A stretch of 39,180 nt of DNA from Flavobacteriales bacterium (GCA_014381465.1 JACNLP010000077.1:1-39180); one strand, 5' to 3'. Numbered from the stretch's first letter, positions 1 to 8,323 are shown. Notes: a model not told the origin generated them from the sequence alone. Made by a program: numbers and translations.

Positions 1-2
1 TA

Positions 3-920
3 TGCAGCACTGGTGATGAGATTATAAGCAGCCGTACAATTTATGGTGGTACTTACGCTTTTATGAAGAACTATTTACCAAAGTTTAACATTAAAACAAC
101 TTTTGTAAACACTACTAATTTAGCACAAATTGAGGCTGCAATTACTAAAAATACTAAAGTTATTTATTGCGAAACTATGAGTAATCCTTTATTGGAAGTT
201 TCTGATATTAATGCCATTGCAAAAGTGGCTAAAAAGCATGGAATTAAATTAGTGGTAGATAATACTTTTACTCCTATGATTTTCTCCCCTTCAAAAATGG
301 GTGCTGATGTAGTAATTCATTCGCTAACTAAATTCATTAATGGTACTTCCGATACTGTTGGTGGAGTAGTTTGTTCTGATGAAGAATTTATTGGCAGTTT
401 GATAGATGTAAACTCAGGAAGTGCTATGCTTTTAGGACCAACAATGGATGCATTTCGTGCTGCAAGTATTCTAAAAAATATCCGTACGCTTCATTTAAGA
501 ATGAAAAAACATTCTGAGAATGCTATGTACTTAGCAAAAGTATTTCAGAAAGATGGATTAAGAGTAATTTATCCGGGATTAGAAAATCATCCTCAACATG
601 AAATGATGAAAAATAGTATGAATGATGGATTTGGATATGGAGGAATGTTTGTAATTGATACTAAAACAAAAGAAAAAGCAAATCAATTAATGGAAGAAAT
701 GCAAAATAATAATCTAGGATATTTAGCAGTTAGTTTGGGTTTCTATAAAACATTATTTTCTGCTCCTGGTTTATCTACTTCATCTGAAATACCTGAACAG
801 GAAAGAGAAATAATGGGGCTTTCTGATGGATTAGTCCGTATCTCTATTGGTCTTGATAACGATATTGAAAGAACTTACAACACAATGGTGGATTGCATGA
901 AAAAGGTTGGGGTGTTGTAA
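3..920 (+). CDS. PLP-dependent trans-sulfuration enzyme (methionine gamma-lyase / cystathionine gamma-synthase family), 5' end outside window
   Basis: The frame is open from the first bases of the window, so the gene starts upstream and only about 305 C-terminal residues are visible. The product is a Cys/Met-metabolism PLP enzyme that would act in the cytoplasm on cysteine, homocysteine, cystathionine or methionine. Visible family features are the SSRTIYGGTYAF stretch near the left edge, VVDNTFTP (about 20 residues before the cofactor lysine), and SLTKFINGTSD, whose Lys is the expected Schiff-base residue. The C-terminus (SDGLVRISIGLDN) is typical of the family. The internal ATG at 63 is not a credible start because the conserved core continues upstream of it. 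Lyase and synthase members cannot be separated without the missing N-terminus. The family call is safe; the exact substrate is not. Confidence 0.88.
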   Translation, partial: CSTGDEIISSRTIYGGTYAFMKNYLPKFNIKTTFVNTTNLAQIEAAITKNTKVIYCETMSNPLLEVSDINAIAKVAKKHGIKLVVDNTFTPMIFSPSKMGADVVIHSLTKFINGTSDTVGGVVCSDEEFIGSLIDVNSGSAMLLGPTMDAFRAASILKNIRTLHLRMKKHSENAMYLAKVFQKDGLRVIYPGLENHPQHEMMKNSMNDGFGYGGMFVIDTKTKEKANQLMEEMQNNNLGYLAVSLGFYKTLFSAPGLSTSSEIPEQEREIMGLSDGLVRISIGLDNDIERTYNTMVDCMKKVGVL

Positions 921-935
921 TATTTGCATCTAAAT

Positions 936-1607
936 TTAATACATACCCAACCTAAACCTTAAATAAGTAATTGGCATGCCTTTATCTAAATAGATTTGTT
1001 CGTAATGCGTTTTAATTTCCATGTGCTCACGCTTAACTGGGGAAGCATATAAATCATGGGTGCTATCCTCCAAAATATGATTTTCACCCGTAATAATTCC
1101 CAGTGTAAAACCATGTAAAAATTGACTATCTGTTTTTAAATGAATGGGCGCATCTTCTTTTAATATGTGCTTATATCTTTTTAAAAACCCAGGGTGTGTT
1201 AAACGCTTTGTTCCTCTCCTTCTTTTCATCTGAGGATCAGGGAAAGTAATCCAGATTTCATCAACCTCCCCTTTTGCAAAGCAACTTTCAATCCAATCAA
1301 TTCTGATGCGTAAAAACCCAACATTTTTCATTTCTTTTTCAAGCGATTCTGTTGCTCCTTGCCAAATTCTAGCCCCTTTAATATCTACCCCAATAAAGTT
1401 TTTATTTGGGCTCTTTTCAGCCAATCCTACACTGTATTCTCCCATCCCACATCCTAACTCCAACACCAAAGGGTTGTCATTCTTAAAGAACTCTTTTTTC
1501 CATTTTCCTTTTAAATGAAAACCTTCTTTCATTTCCTCCAAAGTAGGCTCCTCAACATGAGGGTAATCTTTCATCTGCACAAATTTTCTTAACTTATTTT
1601 TTGCCAA
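936..1607 (-). CDS. trmB: tRNA (guanine(46)-N7)-methyltransferase TrmB
   Basis: This is an SAM-dependent methyltransferase that forms m7G46 in the variable loop of tRNAs. The 223-residue length is normal. The SAM-binding loop is LELGCGMGEYS at residues 49-59, followed by GVDIKGARIW at 73-82. The family signature TFPDPQMKRRR lies at 121-131, with HLKTDS at 156-161. The start used is a TTG at 1607, giving MAKNKLRKF, which resembles the M-(G/A)-KNKL start common in Bacteroidota homologues; the next ATG is at 1574 and would remove that segment. The gene is divergent from the glycosyltransferase, with 48 bp between the start codons, and the 3' end sits 15 bp from the convergent PLP enzyme. Function is secure; the start codon is less so. 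Confidence 0.92.
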   Translation of the reverse strand: MAKNKLRKFVQMKDYPHVEEPTLEEMKEGFHLKGKWKKEFFKNDNPLVLELGCGMGEYSVGLAEKSPNKNFIGVDIKGARIWQGATESLEKEMKNVGFLRIRIDWIESCFAKGEVDEIWITFPDPQMKRRRGTKRLTHPGFLKRYKHILKEDAPIHLKTDSQFLHGFTLGIITGENHILEDSTHDLYASPVKREHMEIKTHYEQIYLDKGMPITYLRFRLGMY

Positions 1608-1643
1608 AACTTATATTTTTATGCAAAACTACTTTGTTTTAAG

Positions 1644-1651
1644 TATTTTTG
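1644..1651 (+). promoter_or_regulatory. -7 promoter element TATTTTTG ahead of the glycosyltransferase
   Basis: This is an exact match to the Bacteroidota sigma-A -7 consensus TAnnTTTG. It ends only 4 nt before the GTG start at 1656, which suggests a leaderless or nearly leaderless transcript. No convincing -33 TTG is seen. Confidence 0.55.
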
Positions 1652-1655
1652 GCCT

Positions 1656-2714
1656 GTGAAATCAAAAAAACGAATATTAGTTGCCCCACTAGATTGGGGA
1701 ATTGGGCATGCTACAAGATGCATACCAATAATCAAACAATTAATAGCACATAATTTTGAAGTAATTATTGCTGCAGATGGCAGACCATTACACCTTTTAA
1801 GTACAGAATTCCCTAACTTGGAAATGGTGCGTTTTAGCGGATACAATATAAAATATCCCAAGTATTTACCCATGAGTATTAGTATGCTTTTGCAAACGCC
1901 AAAACTTTTGTGGAGCATAAAAAAAGAAAATACTGCCCTTGCTGAAATCATTAAGGATTATAATATTGATGGCGTAATTTCTGATAATCGTTTTGGATTA
2001 TATTCCAACCAAGTGCCTTGTGTTTTTATTACCCACCAACTGCAAATACAAACGCCTTATTTTACTGATAGTATTCAGGGTTTCAATTACAAATACATCA
2101 ACAAGTATTCTGCTTGCTGGGTAATGGATGATGAGGAAAATAATTTAGCAGGAGAACTTTCCAAACCAAATAGCTTGCCCAACAACACTAAATATATAGG
2201 TGTGCAATCTCGTTTTGAAAAACAAGAAACAATAAAAAAATATGATTTCCTAGCTATTGTTTCAGGGCCTGAACCCCAAAGAACAATTTTAGAAAAAGGA
2301 TTGATAAAAGCATTGAAAAATAGACAAGGAAAATCATTAATTGTATTAGGGAAGCCTGAGTTAAATTCCAAAGAGGAAATAGGGAATTTGAGTATTTACT
2401 CTCATATGAATGCTACTGAACTAAATACTGCAATTCTAGAATCAGAACTTATTATTTGTAGGCCTGGGTATTCCACAGTTATGGATTTAGCAAAGCTTGA
2501 GAAAAAGGCATTTTTCATTCCTACACCAGGACAAACCGAACAAGAATACTTAGCTGATAATTTTAAGCGAAATGGGACTTGTTACTCACAAAATCAAAGT
2601 GATTTTGATTTGGAAGAAGCAATAGAAGAAAGTAAAAATTACTCAGGATTTACAGCATTAAAAACAGCAACAACAAATTGGACTGAATTATTTCGCCTTT
2701 TTGAGGGTGAATGA
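1656..2714 (+). CDS. MurG-like / family 28-type glycosyltransferase of unknown acceptor
   Basis: This 352-residue protein has the two-domain layout of GT-B glycosyltransferases. The N-terminal strand and glycine-rich loop (ILVAPLDWGIGHATR, residues 7-21) resemble the MurG/MGDG-synthase nucleotide-sugar transferases. In the C-terminal half, VSGPEPQRT and CRPGYSTVMDLAKL followed by PTPGQTEQEYLA match the usual donor-binding region. There is no signal peptide, so a cytoplasmic or membrane-peripheral enzyme is likely. The start is GTG at 1656, immediately after a strong -7 element. The last 27 bp overlap the 3' end of the convergent histidine kinase gene. The substrate cannot be assigned: MurG itself is normally found in a cell-wall cluster, and nothing here supports that role. 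Confidence 0.75.
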   Translation: MKSKKRILVAPLDWGIGHATRCIPIIKQLIAHNFEVIIAADGRPLHLLSTEFPNLEMVRFSGYNIKYPKYLPMSISMLLQTPKLLWSIKKENTALAEIIKDYNIDGVISDNRFGLYSNQVPCVFITHQLQIQTPYFTDSIQGFNYKYINKYSACWVMDDEENNLAGELSKPNSLPNNTKYIGVQSRFEKQETIKKYDFLAIVSGPEPQRTILEKGLIKALKNRQGKSLIVLGKPELNSKEEIGNLSIYSHMNATELNTAILESELIICRPGYSTVMDLAKLEKKAFFIPTPGQTEQEYLADNFKRNGTCYSQNQSDFDLEEAIEESKNYSGFTALKTATTNWTELFRLFEGE

Positions 2715-3680
2715 AAAAGTAGAACCTACCCCAACCGTGCTTCTGATATTTAAAGTTTGTTTGTGCGATTCTATAATGTGTTTTACAATAGAAAGCCCTA
2801 GACCTGTACCTCCTTTTTCACGAGAACGACTTTCTTCAACCCTAAAAAATCTTTCAGATAATCTTGGTAAATGGATTTCATCAATTCCTATTCCATCATC
2901 AGAAACCTCAACAAGAATGTTTTCAACCATATCATAAAAACGGATTTTTGTTAAACCGTTTTCATTTCCGTACTTAATAGAATTATCAACCAAATTGGTT
3001 AATACTTGATTGATTTTCATTTTATCCGCTACAACAAAAATAGGACTGTATTCTTTATCAAAAACAAGAGAGATATTGCTTTTCTTTGCCTTATCCTCCA
3101 ATGAGTCTTGAACATTTTTACACAATTCAACTATATCAAATTTTTCAATTTTTAAGTTTTTTTCTTCATGTTCCAAAGTAGAAATACTTTCCAAATCTTC
3201 CACTATGGAAATCATACGCTCCACACTTTTTTGTGTTCTTTGCAAGTACTTTTTATTGATTTGCTCATCTTCAAGAGCCCCCTCTAATAATGTAAGCACA
3301 TAGCCCTGAATGTTGAAAATTGGTGTTTTTAACTCATGTGATACATTCCCTAAAAAATCTCTTCTAAATTTTTCAGTATCTTTTAGATGTTCAATCTCAG
3401 CTTGGCGTTCACTCACCCATTTTTTCACATCTTCTTCTGATGATTCTAAATCAAAATGTTGTTGACTTTTTATCTTCTGGTTTTGAATAATACGATATAA
3501 TGTTTTTATTCTTTTTTCAATGTATTGTTTTATTACAAAATAAGCCAGTAGGAATACTACTATAAAAAGAAATACAAAGGACAGTATTGAAAGAGTTACA
3601 TGAGATATTGCTATGATAAGCCACAAGCAAAGAACTGCAATAAAGGCAATAAAAAATGCTATTTCTTTATTACTTTTCAT
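2688..3680 (-). CDS. phoR: PhoR-type sensor histidine kinase
   Basis: This is a 330-residue membrane histidine kinase, the likely sensor for the adjacent PhoB-type regulator. Two hydrophobic segments (about residues 8-25 and 29-50) form the N-terminal anchor, with almost no extracytoplasmic loop, as in PhoR proteins that sense through the Pst/PhoU complex. The H box is FLGNVSHELKTP with His115. The N box VDNSIKYG lies at 231-238, the G1 box DDGIGID at 261-267 and the G2 box GGTGLGLSIVK at 290-300. No PAS domain is evident between membrane and H box. It overlaps the regulator gene by 11 bp, so the two are translationally coupled. The phosphate role is inferred from its place next to the pst operon; the kinase call is certain. 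Confidence 0.88.
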   Translation of the reverse strand: MKSNKEIAFFIAFIAVLCLWLIIAISHVTLSILSFVFLFIVVFLLAYFVIKQYIEKRIKTLYRIIQNQKIKSQQHFDLESSEEDVKKWVSERQAEIEHLKDTEKFRRDFLGNVSHELKTPIFNIQGYVLTLLEGALEDEQINKKYLQRTQKSVERMISIVEDLESISTLEHEEKNLKIEKFDIVELCKNVQDSLEDKAKKSNISLVFDKEYSPIFVVADKMKINQVLTNLVDNSIKYGNENGLTKIRFYDMVENILVEVSDDGIGIDEIHLPRLSERFFRVEESRSREKGGTGLGLSIVKHIIESHKQTLNIRSTVGVGSTFSFTLKKAK

Positions 3681-4344
3681 TCAATCGGTATCCTACCCCT
3701 TTTATGGTTTCTATAATATCATCACCTAGTTTCTCTCTTAATTTTCTGATGTGAACATCAATAGTTCTATCTCCAATAAATACATCTGCACCCCAAACAG
3801 TGTTCATGATTTCATCACGAGTAAAAACTTTTCCAATCTCAGAAAAAAGCAATTGCAAAAGCTCAAATTCTTTACGAGCAAATTTTAACTCAACCCCATC
3901 TTTTAGCACTTTATATTTATTGGAATCAAGTTCAATCCCTTTAAATGAAAGAATTGAAACTTCTTTTTTTCCTTCCAATCTTCTTAGTAATGACTTTACT
4001 TTACTCAATAAAATTTTTGGTTTTACAGGTTTTGTTATGTAATCATCTGCTCCAGCATCAAGCCCTGCAATCTGAGAATAATCCTCACTTCTTGCAGTTA
4101 AAAAAGTAATAAGAGTTTTACTCAACTCAGGAATTTCTCTAATTTCAGAACAAGCCTCTATCCCATCCATATTGGGCATCATTACATCTAAAATAATTAA
4201 ATGTGGTTGATGTTTTTTAGCTTGTTCAATAGCTATAATACCATCCTCAGCAGTAAAAATTTCATAACCTTCTTTCTTCAAATTATATCCTATAATTTCT
4301 AAGATATCTGGTTCATCATCAACTAATAATATTTTATAACTCAT
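3670..4344 (-). CDS. phoB: PhoB-type response regulator (OmpR family)
   Basis: This is a 224-residue two-domain regulator. The receiver domain (residues 1-120) has the acidic pair D9/D10, phosphoacceptor Asp53 in LIILDVMMPN, the switch residue in LTAR and Lys105 in DYITKPVKP. The C-terminal winged helix (about 130-222) has the OmpR/PhoB layout, including GDRTIDVHIRKLREKLG and the closing IKGVGYRLN. It would bind direct repeats, and 11-bp repeats are indeed present upstream of three nearby genes. It is the first gene of a minus-strand pair with the kinase and is divergent from pstS with a 237-bp regulatory gap. A -7 match lies only 4 nt before the ATG. Regulator family is certain; the phosphate assignment is strong from context. 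Confidence 0.9.
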   Translation of the reverse strand: MSYKILLVDDEPDILEIIGYNLKKEGYEIFTAEDGIIAIEQAKKHQPHLIILDVMMPNMDGIEACSEIREIPELSKTLITFLTARSEDYSQIAGLDAGADDYITKPVKPKILLSKVKSLLRRLEGKKEVSILSFKGIELDSNKYKVLKDGVELKFARKEFELLQLLFSEIGKVFTRDEIMNTVWGADVFIGDRTIDVHIRKLREKLGDDIIETIKGVGYRLNEK

Positions 4345-4348
4345 ACTG

Positions 4349-4356
4349 CAAAAATA
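4349..4356 (-). promoter_or_regulatory. -7 element TATTTTTG ahead of phoB
   Basis: Read on the minus strand, this is an exact TAnnTTTG match ending 4 nt before the phoB ATG (4342-4344). Transcription from it would begin at or next to the start codon. Confidence 0.5.
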
Positions 4357-4391
4357 AGCACAAAAAGCGAGTAAAATACGGCCATATAAAG

Positions 4392-4410
4392 ATTTAACAC
4401 AAAGTTAACA
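4392..4410. promoter_or_regulatory. Candidate Pho box near phoB (two TTAACA repeats 11 bp apart)
   Basis: TTAACA occurs at 4394-4399 and 4405-4410 on the plus strand, exactly 11 bp apart. Because GTTAAC is self-complementary, the minus strand also reads TTAACT and TTAAAT 11 bp apart, so the site could serve phoB. It lies about 40 bp upstream of the phoB -7 element. Autoregulation of phoBR is inferred from this position. Confidence 0.5.
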
Positions 4411-4483
4411 TTACAATAAGTTCTAGCTAACCTAAAGAATCAGATACTAAGTTAATATTGCATTATGATTAAGAAAACAACTG

Positions 4484-4511
4484 TTTACAATTTCTTAACA
4501 CTATCTTAAAT
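4484..4511 (+). promoter_or_regulatory. Candidate Pho box of pstS: three hexamers at 11-bp spacing
   Basis: TTTACA (4484), TTAACA (4495) and TTAAAT (4506) are direct repeats exactly 11 bp apart. They start 59, 48 and 37 bp upstream of the -7 element at 4543. PhoB-family winged-helix proteins are known to bind 11-bp direct repeats, and the same pattern recurs at 8990 and 10836. Confidence 0.7.
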
Positions 4512-4542
4512 TTCTCTTTACTCAACAGCCAATAGTTCGTTC

Positions 4543-4550
4543 TATTTTTG
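4543..4550 (+). promoter_or_regulatory. -7 promoter element of pstS (TATTTTTG)
   Basis: Exact TAnnTTTG match, 31 nt between its end and the pstS ATG. No good -33 element is seen, which fits an activator-dependent promoter. The 19 nt from 4543 are identical to those at the porin promoter (10884). Confidence 0.7.
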
Positions 4551-4581
4551 CCCCATAATTAATCACGAAAATAAAATCAAA

Positions 4582-5529
4582 ATGAAAAAAACAATGAAAA
4601 CATTATTATTTGCAACTGCTACTATATTATTAGTAAGTTGTGGAGGTAGCTCAGAAGAGGCAGCTACAACAAACGAACTAAGTGGTTCAATCAAAATTGA
4701 TGGTTCATCAACAGTTTACCCAATTACTGAGGCAATAGCTGAGGAGTTCAGAGCAGTAGAACCAAAAGTAAAAGTAACAATAGGAGTATCAGGAACAGGA
4801 GGTGGTTTCAAAAAGTTCGGAAGAGGAGAAACGGATATTTCAGATGCTTCAAGACCAATAAAAGACAAAGAAGCAAAAATTTGTGCAGAAAATAATATTA
4901 CTTATGTAGGGTTAACTGTTGCTTATGATGGATTAGCAGTATTAGTAAATCCTGAAAATACTTGGGTAGATTACTTTACTGTAGAGGAATTAAACACAAT
5001 TTGGAATCCATCAGCACAAAACACTATTATGTACTGGGATCAAGTTCGTGAAGGATGGCCACATGAAGAATTACACCTTTTTGGACCTGGAACTGCATCT
5101 GGAACTTATGATTATTTCTCTGAAGCAATTTGCGGAAAGAAAGTAGGAACAAGAGGAGATTACACTGCTTCAGAAGATGACCATGTATTAGTACAAGGAA
5201 TTGCAGGAGACAAGAATGGTTTAGGATTTTTCGGACTGGCTTACTATGAAGAAAATAAAGACAAACTTAGATTGGTTGGGGTTGATAACGGAAATGGAGC
5301 AATTGCACCTACTATGGAAACTGTTGGGAACGGAACTTACGCACCACTTTCTAGACCAATATTTATCTATGTAAATAGTAATGCAAAAACAAGAACGGAA
5401 GTAAGCACATTTGTTTCTTTCTACTTAGATAATGCTGCTGAACTAGTAAAAGATGTTGGTTATATTCCATTACCATCTACTGAGTATGATGCAGAAAAAG
5501 AGAAATTCAACAATTTTTTAAATAACTAA
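4582..5529 (+). CDS. pstS: Phosphate ABC transporter substrate-binding lipoprotein PstS
   Basis: This is the high-affinity phosphate-binding component of the Pst importer. It has 315 residues, with a lipoprotein signal peptide ending in LLVSC and lipidated Cys20, so it would be anchored to a membrane facing the periplasm. The mature protein begins its binding domain with [14 protein letters not shown], the phosphate-loop region of the family. [26 protein letters not shown] and the [15 protein letters not shown] segment carry the Ser/Thr/Gly residues that normally bind the oxyanion. The C-terminal region (YIPLP) is typical. It is the first gene of the pst operon, driven by a promoter with a candidate Pho box, and would be induced by low phosphate. 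The start is well supported by the signal peptide. Confidence 0.95.
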   Translation: MKKTMKTLLFATATILLVSCGGSSEEAATTNELSGSIKIDGSSTVYPITEAIAEEFRAVEPKVKVTIGVSGTGGGFKKFGRGETDISDASRPIKDKEAKICAENNITYVGLTVAYDGLAVLVNPENTWVDYFTVEELNTIWNPSAQNTIMYWDQVREGWPHEELHLFGPGTASGTYDYFSEAICGKKVGTRGDYTASEDDHVLVQGIAGDKNGLGFFGLAYYEENKDKLRLVGVDNGNGAIAPTMETVGNGTYAPLSRPIFIYVNSNAKTRTEVSTFVSFYLDNAAELVKDVGYIPLPSTEYDAEKEKFNNFLNN

Positions 5530-5643
5530 ATGGAGAAAACTATAGTAATAATTATGCTAGCTAGCTTTGTGCTATCCGTTTGCTTAATGGTTAAAAAAGA
5601 TAGAAAAGAATACTTTGAAATTTTAAAAAATAGCACAAAATAA
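5530..5643 (+). CDS. Small membrane protein (37 aa) between pstS and pstC
   Basis: This short open frame starts at the base right after the pstS stop codon and encodes MEKTIVIIMLASFVLSVCLM followed by a charged tail rich in Lys, Glu and Arg. The N-terminal 20 residues would form one transmembrane helix. Zero spacing to pstS suggests translational coupling. I do not recognise a family. Many bacterial transporters have single-span micro-proteins as partners, so a modulator of PstSCAB is conceivable, but this is inference. Its last bases overlap the first strand of the RNA leader that follows, so it could instead act as a leader peptide. It may also be a chance open frame. Confidence 0.45.
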   Translation: MEKTIVIIMLASFVLSVCLMVKKDRKEYFEILKNSTK

Positions 5644-5778
5644 TTAGAGGTCTGATTGATTTGTTAGTAGGATAAAGCCCCGAAAATAAATATTCAGATT
5701 CCTAATTGATAAGATGAGTAGGCCTGGGTTAACACAGGTTCAAAGACAAAATACTGTTCCGAAAACTTATCACAATTA
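5642..5778 (+). ncRNA. Structured RNA leader upstream of pstC with mutually exclusive stems
   Basis: The 189-bp gap between the micro-ORF and pstC is highly structured. Stem A pairs 5642-5655 with 5694-5707: 14 positions, with 11 Watson-Crick pairs, two G-U pairs and one mismatch. Stem B pairs 5702-5708 (CTAATTG) with 5773-5779 (CAATTAG) and 5709-5713 (ATAAG) with 5766-5770 (CTTAT). Inside stem B is a hairpin CCTG-8nt-CAGG (5723-5738). Stems A and B both need 5702-5707, so they cannot form together, as in an attenuator or riboswitch. No known riboswitch class was recognised. A simpler role is setting PstS expression above that of the permease genes. Confidence 0.5.
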
Positions 5779-5817
5779 GTAAAGCCGACTGCATTTGCAG
5801 TTCGGATTTTACTTTTT
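5779..5817 (+). terminator. Intrinsic-terminator-like hairpin just before pstC
   Basis: GTAAA (5779-5783) pairs with TTTAC (5808-5812), and CCGACTGC (5785-5792) pairs with the GCAG...CGG strand at 5797-5805 with a one-base bulge, closing a 4-nt loop. A run of five T follows (5813-5817). It ends 15 bp before the pstC ATG, so it would need read-through or antitermination for pstCAB expression. Confidence 0.6.
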
Positions 5818-5832
5818 AAAATAAAAAAGCAA

Positions 5833-6705
5833 ATGAAGAAAGAAAAAATAATAGAAGGATTACTCAAATTCTCAGCCCTTGTAACTATACTTACAACAGT
5901 TGGGATTTTGTATGTTCTACTTTCTGAAAGCATCTCCTTCTTTAGTGAAGTTTCAATTTGGGAATTTATCACTGACAAAGAATGGACTCCCCTTTTTGTA
6001 AACAAACATTTTGGAATAATGCCACTAGTAATGGGAACACTGCTCACTACTTTTATTGCTGTGGCAGTGGCACTTCCTATTGGAATTACAATAGCCATTT
6101 ATTTAAGTGAATATGCACCAAAAAAATTCAAGAAAATTGTAAAACCACTTTTGGAAATACTAGCAGCAGTACCAACTGTTGTTTATGGTTTTTTTGCATT
6201 AATGGTAGTTACTCCATTTTTGCAATCTTTCATTCCTGGAATGTCAGGTTTTAATTCCCTTTCAGCAGGAATTGTAATGGGAATTATGATTATTCCTTAT
6301 GTAAGTTCACTAAGTGAAGATGCGCTTTCAGCAGTGCCAAAATCTTTAAGAAATGCATCTTATGGAATGGGAGCTACAAGGCTGCAAACAGCATTTAAAG
6401 TAATGGTCCCTGCAGCATCTTCAGGTATTATTGTATCGGTAATTTTAGCCTTTTCTCGTGCAATTGGGGAGACTATGATTGTAGCAATAGCAGCAGGGCA
6501 ACAACCAAGATTAACTGCAAACCCATTGGTTCCTGTAGAAACAATTACAGCTTATATTGTGCAAGTAAGTTTGGGAGATGTTGCTCATGGCACATTAGAA
6601 TACAAAACAATATTTGCAGCAGGAATTACTTTATTCATCTTTACATTTATACTTAACAATATTAGTTTTTATATCCGTAAAAAATTCAAAGAGCAATATG
6701 ACTAG
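5833..6705 (+). CDS. pstC: Phosphate ABC transporter permease PstC
   Basis: This is one of two membrane subunits of the Pst importer, 290 residues, with about six predicted transmembrane helices: one near residues 13-33, then segments around 62-90, 108-133, 150-170, 200-225 and 260-280. The cytoplasmic coupling region that contacts PstB is seen in SLRNASYGMGATRLQTAFKVMVP, matching the EAA-loop consensus, and FSRAIGETMIVAIAAGQQP is the conserved permease motif that follows. It lies downstream of the RNA leader and terminator-like hairpin, so its expression may be tuned separately from pstS. The pstA start lies inside its last 8 bp. PstC rather than PstA is assigned by gene order and by the MIVAIAAGQQP motif. 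Confidence 0.94.
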   Translation: MKKEKIIEGLLKFSALVTILTTVGILYVLLSESISFFSEVSIWEFITDKEWTPLFVNKHFGIMPLVMGTLLTTFIAVAVALPIGITIAIYLSEYAPKKFKKIVKPLLEILAAVPTVVYGFFALMVVTPFLQSFIPGMSGFNSLSAGIVMGIMIIPYVSSLSEDALSAVPKSLRNASYGMGATRLQTAFKVMVPAASSGIIVSVILAFSRAIGETMIVAIAAGQQPRLTANPLVPVETITAYIVQVSLGDVAHGTLEYKTIFAAGITLFIFTFILNNISFYIRKKFKEQYD

Positions 6706-7555
6706 AGGGCAAATAAATAGACTAAAAGATCAAGCATTTGCTTATTTTGGTATTTTCTGTACCTTAATTGGTTTAGTAATACTTGCATTTTTTATTGGAA
6801 ATATCTTTTATGATGGTATGACAAGAATTGATTGGGATTTCCTCACAAACTTACCATCACGAAAAGCAGAAAAAGCAGGAATACTTACTGCTTGGGCTGG
6901 TTCAATATGGATTGTGATTTTTACTTTCCTAATTGTAGTTCCCTTAGGAGTTGCAGCAGGAATTTACTTGGAAGAATACGGTAAAAAATCAAAAATAGCA
7001 GAATTATTGGAAGTAAATATTTCTAACTTAGCAGGAGTACCATCTGTAATTTACGGGCTTTTAGGATTAGAAATTTTTGGAAGATTATTTGGAATGGGGA
7101 ATAGTATTTTAGCAGGAAGTGCAACACTTGCTCTGCTTGTTTTACCTATTGTAATTGTAGCAACTCGTGAAGCACTAAAGGCAGTTCCCCCATCAATCAG
7201 AGCTGCATCATTTGGTTTAGGAGCTACAAAATGGCAAACCATTTGGTATCAGGTTTTACCTGCTTCATTTGGGGGAATTTTAACAGGAGTAATTTTAGCA
7301 ATTTCTCGTGCAGTAGGGGAAACTGCCCCACTTATTGTAATTGGTGCTTTGGCTTATGTTCCCTTTACTCCAAGTTCACCAATGGATGAATTTACAGTAC
7401 TTCCAATTCAGATTTTTAATTGGATTTCACGACCACAGCATGAATTTAGCATAAATGCGGCAGCAGCAATTATAGTATTATTACTCATCACATTTGTGAT
7501 GAACGGAATAGCGGTTTATTTCAGAAATAAATGGCAGAAAAAAATAAATTGGTAG
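6698..7555 (+). CDS. pstA: Phosphate ABC transporter permease PstA
   Basis: This is the second Pst membrane subunit, 285 residues from the ATG at 6698. That start overlaps the pstC stop by 8 bp, a typical coupling arrangement. The frame is open further upstream to 6614, but this part lies fully inside pstC and adds residues not usual for PstA. A first transmembrane helix lies near residues 18-42, then about five more. Family motifs include [18 protein letters not shown], the EAA loop [23 protein letters not shown], and [16 protein letters not shown], the last being characteristic of PstA. pstB begins 1 bp after the stop. Confidence 0.94.
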   Translation: MTRGQINRLKDQAFAYFGIFCTLIGLVILAFFIGNIFYDGMTRIDWDFLTNLPSRKAEKAGILTAWAGSIWIVIFTFLIVVPLGVAAGIYLEEYGKKSKIAELLEVNISNLAGVPSVIYGLLGLEIFGRLFGMGNSILAGSATLALLVLPIVIVATREALKAVPPSIRAASFGLGATKWQTIWYQVLPASFGGILTGVILAISRAVGETAPLIVIGALAYVPFTPSSPMDEFTVLPIQIFNWISRPQHEFSINAAAAIIVLLLITFVMNGIAVYFRNKWQKKINW

Positions 7556-7556
7556 T

Positions 7557-8312
7557 ATGGAAAATAAATTAGAAGCAAAAAATGTAAGTGTTTTTTATGG
7601 CGAATTTCAAGCTCTAAATAACATAAATATGAAATTTAAAGAAAATGCAGTTACTGCATTAATCGGACCATCAGGTTGCGGTAAATCAACCTATTTAAGA
7701 CTCTTTAATAGAATGAATGATTATGTAGATTCATTCAGAATGGAAGGAGAAATTTTAGTTGACGGGAATGACATTTACAACAAAGATGTTTTAGTTGATG
7801 AACTCAGAAAAGGAATAGGAATGGTATTTCAAAAACCAAACCCTTTTCCTAAATCTATATTTGAAAATGTAGCTTACGGACTTAAAATTCAAGGAATAAA
7901 GAACAAAGCCGTTTTAAAAAATAGAGTTCGTAAAGCATTGCAACAAGCAGCACTTTGGGATGAAGTTAAAAATGACTTAGACAAATCGGCACTTGAACTA
8001 AGTGGAGGGCAGCAACAAAGAGTTTGCATTGCAAGAGCTTTGGCAGTAGAACCTTCAATAATTTTAATGGATGAACCTACCTCAGCACTCGACCCAATTG
8101 CAACCGCAAAAGTGGAGGAACTCATACATGAATTAAAGAAAGATTACACCATAATCATTGTAACTCATAATATGCAACAAGCAAGTAGAATTTCCGATTA
8201 CACCGCTTTTTTCTATATGGGAGATTTGATTGAATACAATAAAACAGACATTATATTTACTAACCCAGAACACGAAAGAACTCAGAATTATATTACTGGG
8301 CGTTTCGGTTAA
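7557..8312 (+). CDS. pstB: Phosphate ABC transporter ATPase PstB
   Basis: This is the ATP-hydrolysing subunit of the Pst importer, 251 residues, on the cytoplasmic face of the membrane. All ABC ATPase motifs are intact: Walker [10 protein letters not shown] at 37-45, Q-loop Gln92 in [12 protein letters not shown] (the PFPKSI segment is distinctive of PstB), signature LSGGQQQR at 148-155, Walker B IILMDEP at 168-174 with the D-loop SALDP, and switch His204 in VTHNMQQ. The C-terminal ITGRFG is also typical. It follows pstA by 1 bp and precedes phoU by 11 bp, so the genes form one transcription unit. The active importer would be PstS with PstC, PstA and two PstB. Confidence 0.97.
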   Translation: MENKLEAKNVSVFYGEFQALNNINMKFKENAVTALIGPSGCGKSTYLRLFNRMNDYVDSFRMEGEILVDGNDIYNKDVLVDELRKGIGMVFQKPNPFPKSIFENVAYGLKIQGIKNKAVLKNRVRKALQQAALWDEVKNDLDKSALELSGGQQQRVCIARALAVEPSIILMDEPTSALDPIATAKVEELIHELKKDYTIIIVTHNMQQASRISDYTAFFYMGDLIEYNKTDIIFTNPEHERTQNYITGRFG

Positions 8313-8323
8313 AATCAATAACT

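Noticed and set aside
5738-5760. GGTTCAAA at 5737 recalls the T arm of a tRNA
   Set aside because: No acceptor stem, anticodon arm or CCA fit around it; the bases belong to the structured pst leader.
6614-6697. Extended N-terminus for PstA
   Set aside because: It lies fully within pstC and adds 28 residues not usual for PstA; ATG 6698 overlaps the pstC stop in the common way.
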